From: Pseudoips prasinana
Lineage: Eukaryota; Arthropoda; Insecta; Lepidoptera; Nolidae
Length of the DNA: 64,000 nucleotides
Direction of reading: 5' to 3'
Assembly: GCA_951640165.1 (NCBI GenBank)
Contig: OX621256.1
Location: 4,464,001-4,528,000 of the forward strand
Below are positions 10,405 through 21,090 of this stretch, one piece after another (positions within the stretch are counted from its first letter, which is position 1; each line of letters opens with the position of its first letter). Under the pieces are notes generated by a model. It worked only from the letters and a program-made list of their open reading frames with translations, had not been told where the DNA came from and did not search any database. A program made the translations under genes and the position numbers.

Positions 10405-10893
10405 GGGAAGCTACGTAACATCTTCTCGTCCAAAATACCGCAGTGTCTCAAGTCGAAAGTCTTCGACCAGTGTGTGTTGCCAGTGATGACATACGGAACA
10501 GAGACGTGGTCGCTCACTATGGGCCTTATTAGAAGGCTCAAGGTCACCCAAAGAGCAATGGAGAGGGCTATGCTCGGAGTTTCCCTGCGGGATCGCATCA
10601 GAAATGTCGAAATCCGCAGGCGAACCAAAGTCACCGACATAGCCCGAAGAATTGCCAAGATGAAGTGGCAGTGGGCAGGGCACATAGCTCGTAGAGCCGA
10701 CGGCCGTTGGGGTAGAAAGGTTCTCGAGTGGCGACCACGAACCGGAAGACGCAGCGTGGGAAGGCCCCCTACAAGATGGACCGATGATCTTGTACGGGTC
10801 GCTGGAAAATGCTGGATGCGAATAGCACAAGACCGGCAATTGTGGAGATCTTTGGGGGAGGCCTTTGTCCAGCAGTGGACGTCTTTCGGCTGA
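10405..10893 (+). pseudogene. RTE reverse transcriptase C-terminus, 5'-truncated
   Basis: The open frame gives the C-terminal end of an RTE-clade endonuclease-reverse transcriptase: KSKVFDQCVLPVMTYGTETW, then RAMERAMLGVSLRDRIRN, KWQWAGHIARR, GRRSVGRPPTRWTDDLVRVA and EAFVQQWTSFG before the stop. The endonuclease and the polymerase palm (with the catalytic YxDD) are missing, so it cannot be active. There is no start codon of its own; the frame is uninterrupted from the truncation point. Confidence 0.85.
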
Positions 10894-10912
10894 TATGATG
10901 ATGATATGATGA
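10405..10912 (+). mobile_element. 5'-truncated RTE LINE with 10-bp target duplication
   Basis: The 508-bp insertion ends in GATGATATGATGA and is flanked by perfect repeats TGTGATATTC at 10395-10404 and 10913-10922. Truncation at the 5' end with an intact frame to the stop indicates a recent target-primed insertion. Confidence 0.88.
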
Positions 10913-11352
10913 TGTGATATTCAATGCCGTCACCCACACAGCTACTAAAATTCTTGGAAAATAAAGACAATTCAGACCTTTCTGTTATAAAAATCTATTT
11001 CCCAATCCCGGGTATTCCCGAGAAAGTTCCGCGAATTGGAGAACTGGTATTTCTCGTTTCTATGTCCTAACCACAAATCAGTATCGTAAGTATATATATA
11101 TAACTTGTTAGTAACGACTATAAATCAATTATGGACAGAACCGCAGGCTAAACAGTTAACTATTTATATAAACAAGGTTTAACCGCAGCTTTGCTCGTTT
11201 TCAGTTTGGGCTTTGGTGCCAAAAGTTTGGATTAAAATGTTGCCTTTATTGAAAATAGTTGGGTAAAGTCCAACTTACTGTTAGTCATTTTGTGAGGATA
11301 ATGATTTTAAAGCTGTATTGGAACGTTAATACATTAATGTTGTCATTCTTTT

Positions 11353-11562
11353 GTTGGTCTAGCGGTAGCGTATTCACCCTTAGATATTGAGGTCTTAGGT
11401 TCAAATCCCGGGTAGGGACACAATGTGATTCTGCGGTATTTCTGTTAAGAAAATTTCTCAATAACAGCCAGAAGTCTGGAAGTTGACAGTATGACACCCC
11501 GGTGCCTAGGGGAGCACTTAAAGCCGGTCCTGTACATGACCTCTATTGATTCGTATCGCTTT
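11353..11562 (+). mobile_element. S3 SINE
   Basis: tRNA-like head TTGGTCTAGCGGTAGCG with box B GTTCAAATCCCGG, then AATTTCTCAATA, AGAAGTCTGGAAGTTG and GTGCCTAGGGGAGCAC. Truncated at the 3' side relative to the copy at 42466. Confidence 0.8.
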
Positions 11563-11732
11563 TATTTATTTAAAGGTTATAATAATACGCACTTCGTGAT
11601 ACAGAGGTATACTTAAAGCTATAGGCAATATCTTCCTGTCGAGCTTGAGGAGGTAAGATGTACTAGGATATTATCCATTATTTAAAAAAAATGGTCGTGT
11701 AACTGAATCTGGTCGTGTAACCAGATGTCTGA

Positions 11733-11895
11733 TTTACCACATATACTACTTTATTTATTATATACATACTTACATAGATAATAACACTCATAGTCAGGAT
11801 AAACAGACATGTTCATGCACACAAATATCTGTCCTGGATAGGAATCGAACACACGACCTGCAGCGTGAAAGGCAAGTATTTACCAACCAATCAAA
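11733..11895 (-). mobile_element. S2 SINE, head and body
   Basis: Reverse orientation: ACAGACATGTTCATGCACAC, then ATAGGAATCGAACACACGAC and GTGAAAGGCAAG give box B and box A positions of S2. The region 11563-11732 and 11896-12240 have no other recognised feature. Confidence 0.75.
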
Positions 11896-12242
11896 CCAAA
11901 ACAAATAATATTGTTCTAAATACTAGATAAACACACATACATTTTCAAATTTAATCCCTAGTGCATCTAAAAGCAATAAGTAATATTTTATAGGTACTGA
12001 AAAATACATATGGGAAATTCCAATATGGTTTAAATAATGATATGTATTGTCTTGATATTAGGGTTGCATTTTGAACTAAATTAAAAGTGCTTACGGCTGT
12101 GTTCTCCTGAGTACTGTTTGTGGCACAGCAGGCTAGTAATGAATTATAGGCATGATTGTGATGAAGGAGGTAGTTCTACATGATGAAAGGTATTGATTGC
12201 TTTCTCGTATAAATACAGACAAAATATAAATACAGGTATATA

Positions 12243-12360
12243 CACGGCTACATAACAAGCTATACATTTCCAAATAAACTGACCTCTCATTGTATGGAAA
12301 TCCTATACAATGCGGCATCAGGTAATACTGGAGATGTATAGCTTGATATGTAGCCGTGTG
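12243..12360. mobile_element. Short MITE with TA flanks
   Basis: About 30-bp terminal inverted repeats starting CACGGCTACATAACAAGC and, in reverse, CACACGGCTACATATCAAGC. They are flanked by TA at 12241-12242 and 12361-12362, consistent with Tc1/mariner-type insertion. No ORF. Confidence 0.65.
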
Positions 12361-12624
12361 TACTATAAGAAGTTTTATTAGATGCTAAGTTTGGGTTCTG
12401 GTTCTACTAGCTTACTAACAAAAAGTCCTGTAAGCCAAGAATTTTTGTTTATTCTGACATTTACAGTAAGCCTCAGAGGCTTTCAATGCTTCACCGGACA
12501 TTAGAAGCGAGCGAAGGCAAAGTTTAACCCATAATAAAACTACACACGCCAATTTTCACACAAATATAATCGCGCCAAGGGGATTTCAAACTCTTTTTTC
12601 CTGCTGTCCAAGATACGGAGGGTC

Positions 12625-12872
12625 ATCATCATCATCATCATCATGTCAGCCAAAGTACGTCCACTGCTGGACAAAAGCCTCCCCAAAATAATGGGGGGGA
12701 TATTCAATAATCGCCACGCTTGGCAGACGGGTTGGCGATCGCAGTTTGATGGTCATAGTTCACTGAAAAACGTTGCTGCCCGTTCTCTGGTAGGCATTGC
12801 CTCGGACGGTTTCTACGCCCCCCACGGGATGAGATGGGGTGATGATATTCTATGCCGTCACCACACAGCAAA
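12625..12872 (-). mobile_element. NB copy, near full length
   Basis: On + it begins with an ATC microsatellite and GTCAGCCAAAGTACGTCCAC, continues through GCCACGCTTGGCAGACGG and CACGGGATGAGATGGGG, and ends GCCGTCACCACACAG. Confidence 0.85.
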
Positions 12873-13414
12873 ACTAACCAGCTGATTTACCAGAATTCCA
12901 AAGAAAATGGTTATAAATTCGACTGATAGTATTTTGTATCTATTATTGTTAATTAATTATGAAAGATTTTTATTCGATAGGGACTACTTTAACAGAATGA
13001 TTGCCAACAAATTTTGAGTAAATCGATTGGTACAATGTTAAGTTAAAGTCTATATTTAAAAAAAACAGCAATTATTAATATGAAACATAATTATCAAGAA
13101 AAGTGTGTAATGTTGTTTACTAGCCCACAAGAAAACACTATTCAATGCTTCGATCAATCAATCAATGCAACCAATTGATTGATCTAAAATCTCACCCAAT
13201 CCTGTCCTCAATCACGGTCAGATTAGATGGCCCGCATCAAATGCTGTAGGCAAGATCTCCTTTAACACAGCAAAACCTTTTTGACATTAAAATCCCTTTA
13301 ATTCTGTTTAGTGAGTGGATAGAAAATGTCAACCCTAAAGTCCCTTATGATTTGGGATCCACATTAATAAATACGCAACAGTTACTTATCAAAATACAAA
13401 ATTAATATTTAGGA
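12873..13414. other. No recognisable gene or repeat
   Basis: AT-rich sequence with short ATCAATCAATCAATGC-type repetition near 13153. No ORF or known repeat recognised. Confidence 0.4.
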
Positions 13415-13742
13415 CTAGCTGTGCCCGCGACTTCGTCCGCGTGTTAATTAGGTTATTTCATTTTTCTTGTTAAATTTCTTGTTAAATAAAAGACTTTTTC
13501 TAAAATAAAAGTAGCCTAAGTTACTCCTTATTACATCAGCTACCTGCCAATAAAAGTCCCGTCAAAATCGGTCCAGCCATTTCAGAGATTAGCCGGAACA
13601 AACAGACAGACAGACAGACAAAAATTGAAAAAAAAATCATTTTGGTGTATGTACCGTATATATATTCATATTAATGTAGTAAAAACCGATTATTTCAATA
13701 TTACAAACAGACACTCCAATTTTATTTATTTGTATGTATAGA
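13415..13742 (-). mobile_element. Non-autonomous Helitron (328 bp)
   Basis: Reading the minus strand it starts TC (13742-13741) next to A/T flanks and ends CTAG (13418-13415). A hairpin-forming CGCGGACGAAGTCGCGGGC lies about 10 bp inside the end. A near-identical copy in the other orientation is at 47940-48246. Confidence 0.8.
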
Positions 13743-13784
13743 TTAATTCTGGCAATTGTCAGTAGGAAAATTAACTTCCACCAG

Positions 13785-13975
13785 TCCTCCCACTCGCAAA
13801 TAACCATGATACCAATACGCATATGAGCATGATATCTGCGAAGGATGTCACCATGGGGGGGGGGGGGGGTGCCCCACTGGATGATATGGGATGGCAGAAG
13901 TCTTCGAAGAATATCTACCATTGAATTGGCAGCAGCGTTTCCCTGAGTGGGACTGCCCATCATACTCCGATCACC
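13785..13975 (-). repeat. NB-like degenerate segment with a 15-G run
   Basis: TATCTACCATTGAATTGG, GCAGCAGCGTTTCCCTGAG and a following ACTCCGATC resemble scrambled NB. A run of 15 G at 13855-13869 lies inside. Confidence 0.35.
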
Positions 13976-14009
13976 ACGATAACCATAATCTAATCTAAGT
14001 TTTTGAATG

Positions 14010-14222
14010 CACGTGTGGCGCAGCGGCTAAGACTGTCGCCTCGCCGCTTCGTGTCGCGGGTTCGAGTCCCGCGCCGGACAACTATTTGTGTGACCCATAA
14101 TTAGTTGTTCTGAGTAGGAAGTAATATGTGTCCGTCTATTATATGTTTGTTAAGTATGTACCTCGCGAGACAGGGATTAGATTCCCTAGTGCGGGCGTTG
14201 TCTTTTAAAAGTAATAAAAAAA
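14010..14222 (+). mobile_element. S1 SINE, complete
   Basis: tRNA-like head GTGGCGCAGCGGCTAAGAC with box B GGGTTCGAGTCCCGCGCC, then TTTGTGTGACCCATAA, CCGTCTATTATATG and tail TAGATTCCCTAGTGCGGGCG with A-rich end. Copies at 19040, 34923 and 61708. Confidence 0.85.
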
Positions 14223-14432
14223 ACAGGCCAGTCAGTAAGCTTCTTTTATTTCCTGTGTGCAATTTAATTAACACATTTATTTTATTTATTTATTAAATAA
14301 ATGTTCACTACACTTACAGTTTGGCGCCAAATCGTGTAGTGAACTACAACATAGGTACATATAAAATTAATACTATTATTATATATTACGAGTATATTAA
14401 GAACTAATTACACACATTATATATCATCTGTG

Positions 14433-14567
14433 TGATGATCTTGTGCGGGCCGCGGGTAGCTGCTGGATGCGGGCAGCGCAGGACCGGCTATTGTGGAGAT
14501 CCTTGGGGGAGGCCTTTGTCCAGCAATGGAAGTCTTTCGGCTGATATGATGATGATGATGATCTGTT
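14433..14567 (+). mobile_element. RTE 3' end
   Basis: TGATGATCTTGTGCGGGCC through GGAGGCCTTTGTCCAGCAA to an ATGATG tail; encodes only the last residues of the RT. Before it, 14223-14432 holds AT-rich sequence with an 11-bp inverted repeat GTTCACTACAC/GTGTAGTGAAC around TTTGGCGCCAAA. Confidence 0.75.
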
Positions 14568-15039
14568 TATCTATCAGTACTCAAAAATACCATTAATCTA
14601 CTTAAAAATTAAATTTTTATCTCAGGTATGAAAAAGATATAAAATTGTTTCTTTTAAAAAAAATTAAGCGATACGTAGCTGTATCATAGTCCCCAAAATG
14701 TGGAATAACCCTATTTAATACTTACAAACCTCATTAAACTTTGCGGAAACTTTAAACCAATAACGGGTTGTATGTGTTTATTCAGAATATCTACGCACAT
14801 TAATCGTAGTTTGTTAGATAATTATATCCGTGAAGTTAAAGTTCACGACTTGTTGATTTATCTGCTGTGATATCGGTTTACAAATACCTCGCGGATGTAG
14901 TCACGGGCTTAAACTAGTTCAACGTTACTCATGAATAGGGTTGCCCAATTTCTATTAAATTATACAAAAAGTTATTTTTGAGATGGATTATAAACTGTAT
15001 TTATTTCGTTTTTCATATGGCTTTGATGGAATATAATTT
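14568..15039. other. No recognisable gene or repeat
   Basis: AT-rich; I see no coding potential or known repeat. Confidence 0.4.
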
Positions 15040-15270
15040 TTGAGTTTCAGTTCTAAGAATGGGGAACCCCCAAAATTGATTGCTTTTTTAAAATTTTTGT
15101 GTAAAATCTTAATGCGGTTCATAGAATACATCTACTTACCAAGTTTTAACAGTATAATTCTTATAGTTTGGGAAAAAAAGTGGCTGTGACATACGGACGG
15201 ACAGACACACAGGCATGACGAATCCATAAGGATTCCGTTTTTTACCATTTGGCTACGGAACCCTTAAATA
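15040..15270 (+). repeat. Family G fragment
   Basis: AATACATCTACTTACCAAG, GTGGCTGTGACATACGGACG, then ATTTGGCTACGGAACCC match the other G copies at 40770, 57690 and 60220. The opposite end of G is missing here. Confidence 0.65.
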
Positions 15271-15537
15271 CACTGTCATGCTTTGGCACACTGACCAACG
15301 GGAAAGATAAAGACACACTGAGTATCAAAACTGAGATTAATATTATTTGTCATTAATGTTAGTCTTTGACAATAGAACCTTTCAGGTCGAATTTCGAACC
15401 AATGCGACCTCTAGTTATTTATAAAAATGTTATCATTCTACTGTATTTGTAGTAGTCGTATATTTGTAATATTTTATTAAGACCGCATATTCATTTTAAG
15501 ATTTATCATGAAAAATGAGTGAGCGGCCGTAGAAATA

Positions 15538-15800
15538 TATCATCATCATCATTATGTCAGCCGAATGAAATCCACAGCTGGACAAAAGTTTTCCCAAAAG
15601 CTTTCTTCTATGTAGCTGTATCTATCATTTAAAGAGATATTTCATAATCGCGACGCTTGGCAAACGGGTTGGCGATCGCAGTATGATGGCCATAGTACAC
15701 AGAGAGATGCTGCTGCCTGGAGTTATTTCGACAACTTCTACGTCCCCGACGGGATGAGATGTGGTCAGACATTCTTTGCCGTCGACCGCACAGCTATATA
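15538..15800 (-). mobile_element. NB copy
   Basis: Starts with ATCATCATCATTATGTCAGC on +, then CCACAGCTGGACAAA, GACGCTTGGCAAACGG, ACGGGATGAGATG and TTTGCCGTCGACCGCACAG. It has an extra segment near 15600-15640. Confidence 0.75.
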
Positions 15801-15814
15801 AATATTAATAAGTC

Positions 15815-16400
15815 AAAGTCAAGTCAAAGGTACTTTATTCCGTAAAAATTTTACATTTATGTGGAATCGTCATATTTTTTTTACCCTACCGTGCAGTGCA
15901 TGACGTGGCAGCTACTGAGAAACACTGCCAGAAAACTCAGTACGAATCCTTTTTTAAAATAAAATATACTTAAGATTAATGACAATCATGGGTGTTGACT
16001 CAGAACAACTCAATCCCAAGCACTTTTATCACTTAAATAATCAGAAATTTTGTAATATGCCCTGCTACACAATTTGGCTTTAATAATTCTTTTAAACTTA
16101 TTCGTAGACAATTCTCTAATATCATTGGGAAGTTTGTTATAGAATCTTATACATTGCCCCATAAAAGAGTTACTTATTTTGTGGAGACGGGTAGTATGCA
16201 ATATGAGATTATTCTTATATCTAGTATTTACATTATGTGTATCGCTCCTTTTACAGAAGGAATCGATATTTTTATGCACATATAGTAAGTTTTCATATAT
16301 ATACTGAGATAGTACAGTTAGAATGTTGACCTCTTTGAACTTTTCTCTTAGAGACACTCTCGGGCCAAGATTATAGATAGCTCTAATAATTCTAAATATA
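15815..16400 (-). mobile_element. LJ: jockey/CR1-like LINE 3' end
   Basis: The minus strand encodes SLREKFKEVNILTVLSQYIY, then NVNTRYKN, FMGQCIRFYNKLPNDIREL and YYKISDYLSDKSAWD before a stop at about 16010. This is the C-terminal tail of a jockey/CR1-group reverse transcriptase. The 3' UTR runs to about 15815 (ACGGAATAAAG as read on minus). 5'-truncated; the polymerase core is absent. A close copy lies at 48732-49187. Confidence 0.8.
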
Positions 16401-16849
16401 CATTCCCGTTAAAATTTATCAATGAATTTAAACTATTATTCTACGTTTTGTTTCGATTCGATCGGGGAACACTGCTTCCGAGCGAATACAGAAACTAATA
16501 TTTATTCAATTGAAGTGGAAATTGTATTTGTTCAACATAAATTGTATTTGCCATTATACGGCTGCGTATTATACGAAAAACAGGAGCTACTATAATATAT
16601 ATTCACGATATACGAGGGAGAAAGAAACTGTTTTCTTTTATAGTACCTATAGTGAACGCTGTAGACACACTTGCTCTATGAAAGTGATACTTACTGCCAA
16701 TGTAATAAAGGTGCCGTCTAAATAAAAATGTGTCCACCAAAACGTTTCGGCCAGTTCTACCAATCGTGTCTATAAGTAGGCATGTTTTAACACGAAAAAT
16801 ACTTATACCTTTTTATGTAACGTCGGCAATAAAACAAACCTAATCCTTT
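16401..16849. other. No recognisable gene
   Basis: AT-rich with no supported coding sequence or repeat match. Confidence 0.4.
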
Positions 16850-16985
16850 CTTGAAGGCCGGCAACGCACTTGCGGCTCGAGGTGTTGCAAGTGTCCATGG
16901 GTGGCAGTGATCACTTACCATCGGGTTAGACAATTACACGTTTGCGGTCTCACGGTCTAAATAATTAAATAAAAATGTTTTTTAT
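16850..16985 (+). repeat. Family H fragment
   Basis: GGCCGGCAACGCACTTGCGG, GTGTTGCAAGTGTCCATGGG and GTGATCACTTACCATCGG; the same core recurs at 6530, 29520, 47180 and 48360. Confidence 0.65.
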
Positions 16986-17345
16986 TCACGTAAACTTTAA
17001 AAAAGCGCTTGTAAATAGTCAGAACATGTTTGTAGTGATATAATTAAGTGGTATACTTAATTATATCACTACAAACATATTCTAACTATTTACAAGCGCT
17101 TTTTTAAAGTTTACATAATTTACATAATTATTTTTAGTTACTAGATATTTAGGATCGTTGATTTATACGGATTGTATGAAAACATTTATAAAATTTATTT
17201 TATAATAGTAACGATATTTAGCTAGCTTGCATTAAGTTTTTGTCAAAGAGACAATGTTTAAGTTAAATTATCGAAATTTAGGTATAGTTTAAGATATATT
17301 TTACTACATATTGTCTGAATGGTTCAGTCTATATTAATTTAAGGT
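16986..17345 (+). mobile_element. Family A copy with a 60-bp foldback
   Basis: Family A starts AAAAGCGCTTGTAAATAGTC. The arm 16990-17049 is followed by a 5-nt loop and its reverse complement at 17055-17114 (two mismatches). The family A sequence then continues forward (TATTTAGGATCG, AGTAACGATATTTAGC) to about 17345. Confidence 0.75.
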
Positions 17346-17465
17346 ACGAATTCAATAAAGTCGCGCTATAATGCTACGTACCTACCTATGTTCCGTGAAT
17401 AGGTACCGCAGCCCAAGACGCTTGCATGACTCAAGGCATCACCATGTGAAACAGGTACTCATAGG

Positions 17466-17890
17466 CAGTTACTGTTACCAGCGCGTAAGAGATCGACGAG
17501 GTTAAGCAACTAGGCACGCGGACAGTTCATGGACGAAGATGAAGAAATAGGTTTATTGCATAATAAATATAAACAGAACAATATGCATAGTACAATATTC
17601 TGCAATTGGCGGCCTTATCACTAAAAGCCACCAGAATCTATTACCTACATAGATGGGTGACCGCCAAAGTGACCTAACTTCTAAGCGCATGGGCAGTGAT
17701 CAGAGTTGTTCAAGACGCTCATTATCCCTTTGAGATTGTTGTCGACTGTTGTCTAACGACTATAACGTGATACCGATAACTTGACGTGCTCAGAAATTAA
17801 ACCACATCGGCACCATCCATAAACTGACCGTGTGCCGAAGTGCTTAACCTCACTCACGGACCAGTGAGATGAGACGATTGAGAGCGCTCA
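17466..17890. mobile_element. Two 5S-SINE pieces in opposite orientation, one interrupted
   Basis: A + copy has AGGTTAAGCAACTAGGC near 17500 and AGATGGGTGACCGCC near 17652. About 115 bp separates the two halves of the 5S-like region (17531-17646, resembling a LINE 3' end with GGCGGCCTTATCACTAAAAG). A minus copy follows (GGGCAGTGATCAGAG near 17690 to CGGACCAGTGAGA near 17868). Confidence 0.6.
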
Positions 17891-18401
17891 TATAATTGGT
17901 ACAAAGCCATCTATTGGCTTACTGTTAAACTAATAGCGTTTCTCAAGCTATACCAGTCAGTATTATAACAATTATTCAAACATCTTGGATCATAACAGCT
18001 TACAATCGCATTCATTTTAAGATTTTCATAGCTCTTAAATGGCCAACAGACCATGCCATTACCGAACAATATTCAGCCATATGTTCTTATAAATAAGATT
18101 CAATTCCAAACTGCAATTATCGATGGGCCTATGTGGATTATAAGGGGAAGAGGCGCCTTCCGTCATATCGTCTGACCCGTTTCCATCCAAATGTAATTCC
18201 CTTGTTCAATTTTCAAACATGATGATGTTTTGGATTGGCGTAAAATAACTAAAATAAACCTGGTCTAAATATTTACCTTAACGGATTTGAAGTCTGATAC
18301 ATTACGGGGGAAGAGTGTGCCAATTCCTTGGCTAAATTTGATCAATTTTTGGGAAGTAACTGAGTTATTATACATATAGGAAATATAGCAAAGACTGACA
18401 T
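17891..18401. other. No recognisable gene or repeat
   Basis: Nothing assignable beyond AT-rich unique-looking sequence. Confidence 0.4.
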
Positions 18402-18443
18402 ACACACACGCACACACACACACACGCAAAAACACACACGCAC
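18402..18443. repeat. CA microsatellite
   Basis: Interrupted (CA)n with ACACACGC variants. The downstream region to 19039 contains a 15-bp-arm hairpin GTTCAATATGCTGTT...AACAGCATATTGAAC at 18876-18913 and a Helitron-like scrap near 18630-18690 (TGCCCGTGTAGCCCC). Confidence 0.8.
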
Positions 18444-19039
18444 CCAAGCAACCGGTTACAGCGTTACAGCAGAGATAAGCTACATGCGCGGGACGTTTTA
18501 TAGGGCCAAATTCAATGAGAGGGGATCATCCCAACTAGAGCAACTCGAGTTTGCTCTTAAATCCAAATAAATCTCATACTATGGTTGCTAGCCCCGGCAT
18601 CGATTTTATTACTTGTTGTAACATCAGCTATATGCCCGTGTAGCCCCGGTAAAAGCAGCCCAGCCGTTTCGGTGGTTTTCCGAAACAAACAGATTATTTA
18701 TTAAATGGTTTTTTTTGTAATAAGTAAATAAATGAAATTATTATTATTTATTTCAGATAATTAAAATCTATTATAATATATAATATTAAGGCTAAACATT
18801 CAAAAAACATGCTACGGGGGTATGTTTACGCATCCAATGTTCCAGTATAGGGCCGTCTCACAGGTTCATAATCGAGTTCAATATGCTGTTTCAATCCCAA
18901 CAGCATATTGAACATCATTATTCATACCCTGCTCATACCTAATAGAAGCGCATCGCGCTTACTCACAGAGACTTTCAAAAAGACTGACAAGAAAAGACGA
19001 ATATGTAATACCGATATTGTTTTCTTAATTGTTTATTTT

Positions 19040-19243
19040 ATAAGACCACGCCCACACTATGGATACTAATCCCTGTGTCGCGGGGTACTTTACAAACATA
19101 TAATAGACTGACACAAATTACATCCAGACTCAGAACAACTATTTATGGGTCACACAAATAGTTGTGCGGCGCGGGACTCAAACACGCGAGTCCCGCGTCG
19201 GACGCGCGAAGTAGCGAGGCGACTGTCTTAGCCTAGTCTTCTT
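19040..19243 (-). mobile_element. S1 SINE
   Basis: Reverse S1: CTAATCCCTGTGTCGCGGGG, TTATGGGTCACACAAATAG, then box B region with CGAGTCCCGCGTC and GAGGCGACTGTCTTAGCC. The region 19244-19847 is AT-rich without recognised features. Confidence 0.8.
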
Positions 19244-19847
19244 TTATTTTATTTTTATTTTATTGACACAAAACAGAATACTATCAATACATTACAGGTA
19301 TACATTAAGGTTTAGCACTAGACAATATTTCTAAACGAGTGTACACAGCATGACAATTTGAGTAGAACTAAAAGTGACGCGGGACATAGAGTACAATTAT
19401 CTGATAAGACAAATAGATTTTAAGTTCACCGAAGAACGATCCATAACACCATGATAATTTTTTTAATATCAAACTAAAGATACTAAGTATTCTATTTTAC
19501 TATAATGACTAGTTCAGTATTAACAGATGCGCACGCCGCTAAGTAAGGAGTGGGATGAGCCGTATATCTAATGGAAACGCTTTTCTTATTAGGCTATGGC
19601 TCAAACCTGACTACTGATTATGCGTTCTGGATAAGCAACTTTTTTGATATAGAATAATCTTTATGGTGACAATTCTGTATGGGAACGCGTAAACTATTTT
19701 AGATGTCAATGCATCTCTTTCTTAAAAAGCTTATGAGAAAAATAGTTACGGAGTACATTTTTTAAACTATTTGGACCAGTTTAGTGAAAATGGTCGTTAA
19801 GAAAGTCCACAATTTTATAGGGCGAATAAATCTACATTCATAGATAC

Positions 19848-20000
19848 ACATATTTGACTCACGCATATTTCCCAGAAGGGTAGGCAGAGACAACGGCTTT
19901 CCATTTATCGTGATTCTTGCCCACATGCGGATTAGGAAGTTTCTGAACTCACCTTTCTTGTGAACATCTCCAATTTGGTCAGAGAATGTTCGATGAGTTC
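19848..20000 (-). mobile_element. LR LINE 3' fragment
   Basis: TTGACTCACGCATATTTCCC, GGGTAGGCAGAGACAACGGC and TCTCCAATTTGGTCAGAGAA match the LR copy at 63280 in the same orientation; it covers only the RT C-terminus and tail. Confidence 0.75.
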
Positions 20001-20061
20001 TTCTACCATATGTATTATATAGACAGGGAATCTACATTTGTGTAACTTTTGTGCACATAGT

Positions 20062-20155
20062 GGGTTTTCTGGGAGATATTTCCTCGGGACGACTTAAACA
20101 CCGCTCACGGGATGGACATCCCATATGTTGATATTGTTTGCCACCAGCAACACAG
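20062..20155 (-). mobile_element. NB 5' fragment
   Basis: TTTCTGGGAGATATTTCCTC, CACGGGATGG and GCCACCAGCAACACAG correspond to the 5' half of NB in reverse. Confidence 0.5.
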
Positions 20156-20329
20156 TAAGAGACACGTTTGCTAGCATTAATTTATTTTAAAAGTGCTTAC
20201 ATTCAACGTTTTATTCATACTTTATCTGATTGATTAACGTTCAGATGCTAGTAAAAACTACAATCTACATAATTAGCATCGAACGAAACTAAATCATAGT
20301 CGCATAAACACTACACAATCGCCAGAATT

Positions 20330-20425
20330 GGCGCCCAATAATATAATAGTCAATCAAAATAATTTAATTTAATATAATTAATTAAATACTTAATTTAAGA
20401 ATTGGCGCCCAATCGGGACAAGCGA
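20330..20425 (+). repeat. Direct repeat AGAATTGGCGCCCAAT
   Basis: The 16-bp unit occurs at about 20332 and 20399, separated by AT-rich sequence. TGGCGCCCAA resembles an LTR-element primer binding site (tRNA-Lys type), but I see no LTR or gag/pol around it. Nothing recognisable in 20156-20329 and 20426-20815. Confidence 0.4.
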
Positions 20426-20815
20426 TTTTGTTACCTTAACAGTTCTAGTCGGCTCTGTCGTTTTCATACCAAATATATTAGAAAGAGATGCAATATTTTA
20501 ATAAGCTAAGTCTTGTAATACTCAGAATTGTCAGCATTCATGTTCAAATTAGTAAGTCTTGTGAAAATCAGAATTAACTACGACCACGCCAAGTTGTCTT
20601 ACAACTTTCCTCAGAGAAATCTAACATGGTACTAGCTCTAAGTGAAGTACTGTTTGCGGTTGCATTTCACTATTCAATTTATATCCATTTACTAGTTTTC
20701 GTCGGCGGTTTTGCTCGTATGTAATAAAATTAAATAATAAAATTGTATTTGTAATGATTTCCTTGCCACTCTATTGTTATTGCTGTGTTTATTGCGATTG
20801 TTATTCGAGTTTAGG

Positions 20816-21005
20816 CGATTCGCACACTGCTCCGCATCATGCAGCGTAGTGTAGGAGTGCGTGTTCTTACGTTGTTTGCAAGTATCTGCGTTTGTATAGA
20901 AAACACGCGTAGTGCAACACACCGAAAACGCATTCACGCGCAGTGTTGCAGATAACGCGCCTACATGCGGAGTAACATGCAACCCCACGCGTGAGTGCGG
21001 GGCTA
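20816..21005. repeat. CpG-rich insert-like segment
   Basis: A patch of CGCG-containing words (ACACGCGTAGTGCAACAC, ACGCGCAGTGTTGCAG, CCCACGCGTGAGTGCGGGG) in AT-rich DNA. It looks like a MITE interior, but I could not define terminal repeats. Confidence 0.35.
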
Positions 21006-21021
21006 GTCATATCAGCCAAAT

Positions 21022-21090
21022 GTATAGGTCTGTTTAGTTTGGGATCAGATGGCCGTGTGTGAATAATTTCCCTAATAAAATATTATTATT
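21022..21090 (+). mobile_element. S2 SINE tail
   Basis: TTTAGTTTGGGATCAGATGG CCGTGTGTG then AATATTATTATTATT; the head is absent. 21091-21426 has no recognised feature. Confidence 0.6.

Larger units (their letters stand above)
10247..10945 (-). mobile_element. NB copy split by an RTE insertion
   Basis: NB in reverse runs 10247-10404 (GCCACGCTTGGCAG, TTCTGGGAGATA) and resumes after 10912 with CAATGCCGTCACCCACACAG. The interruption is the RTE copy at 10405-10912. Confidence 0.75.

Noticed and set aside
10095..10970. 291-codon minus-strand frame
   Set aside because: It is antisense to the RTE reverse transcriptase remnant, whose + frame reads as a known protein, and crosses the NB/RTE junctions.
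13855..13869. 15-G run as a G-quadruplex or regulatory site
   Set aside because: A single homopolymer without further G-tracts; may also be a sequencing-length artefact.
20692..20988. 98-codon minus-strand frame as a host gene
   Set aside because: Low-complexity asparagine-rich and CpG-rich content, no recognised domain, and overlap with an insert-like CpG patch.
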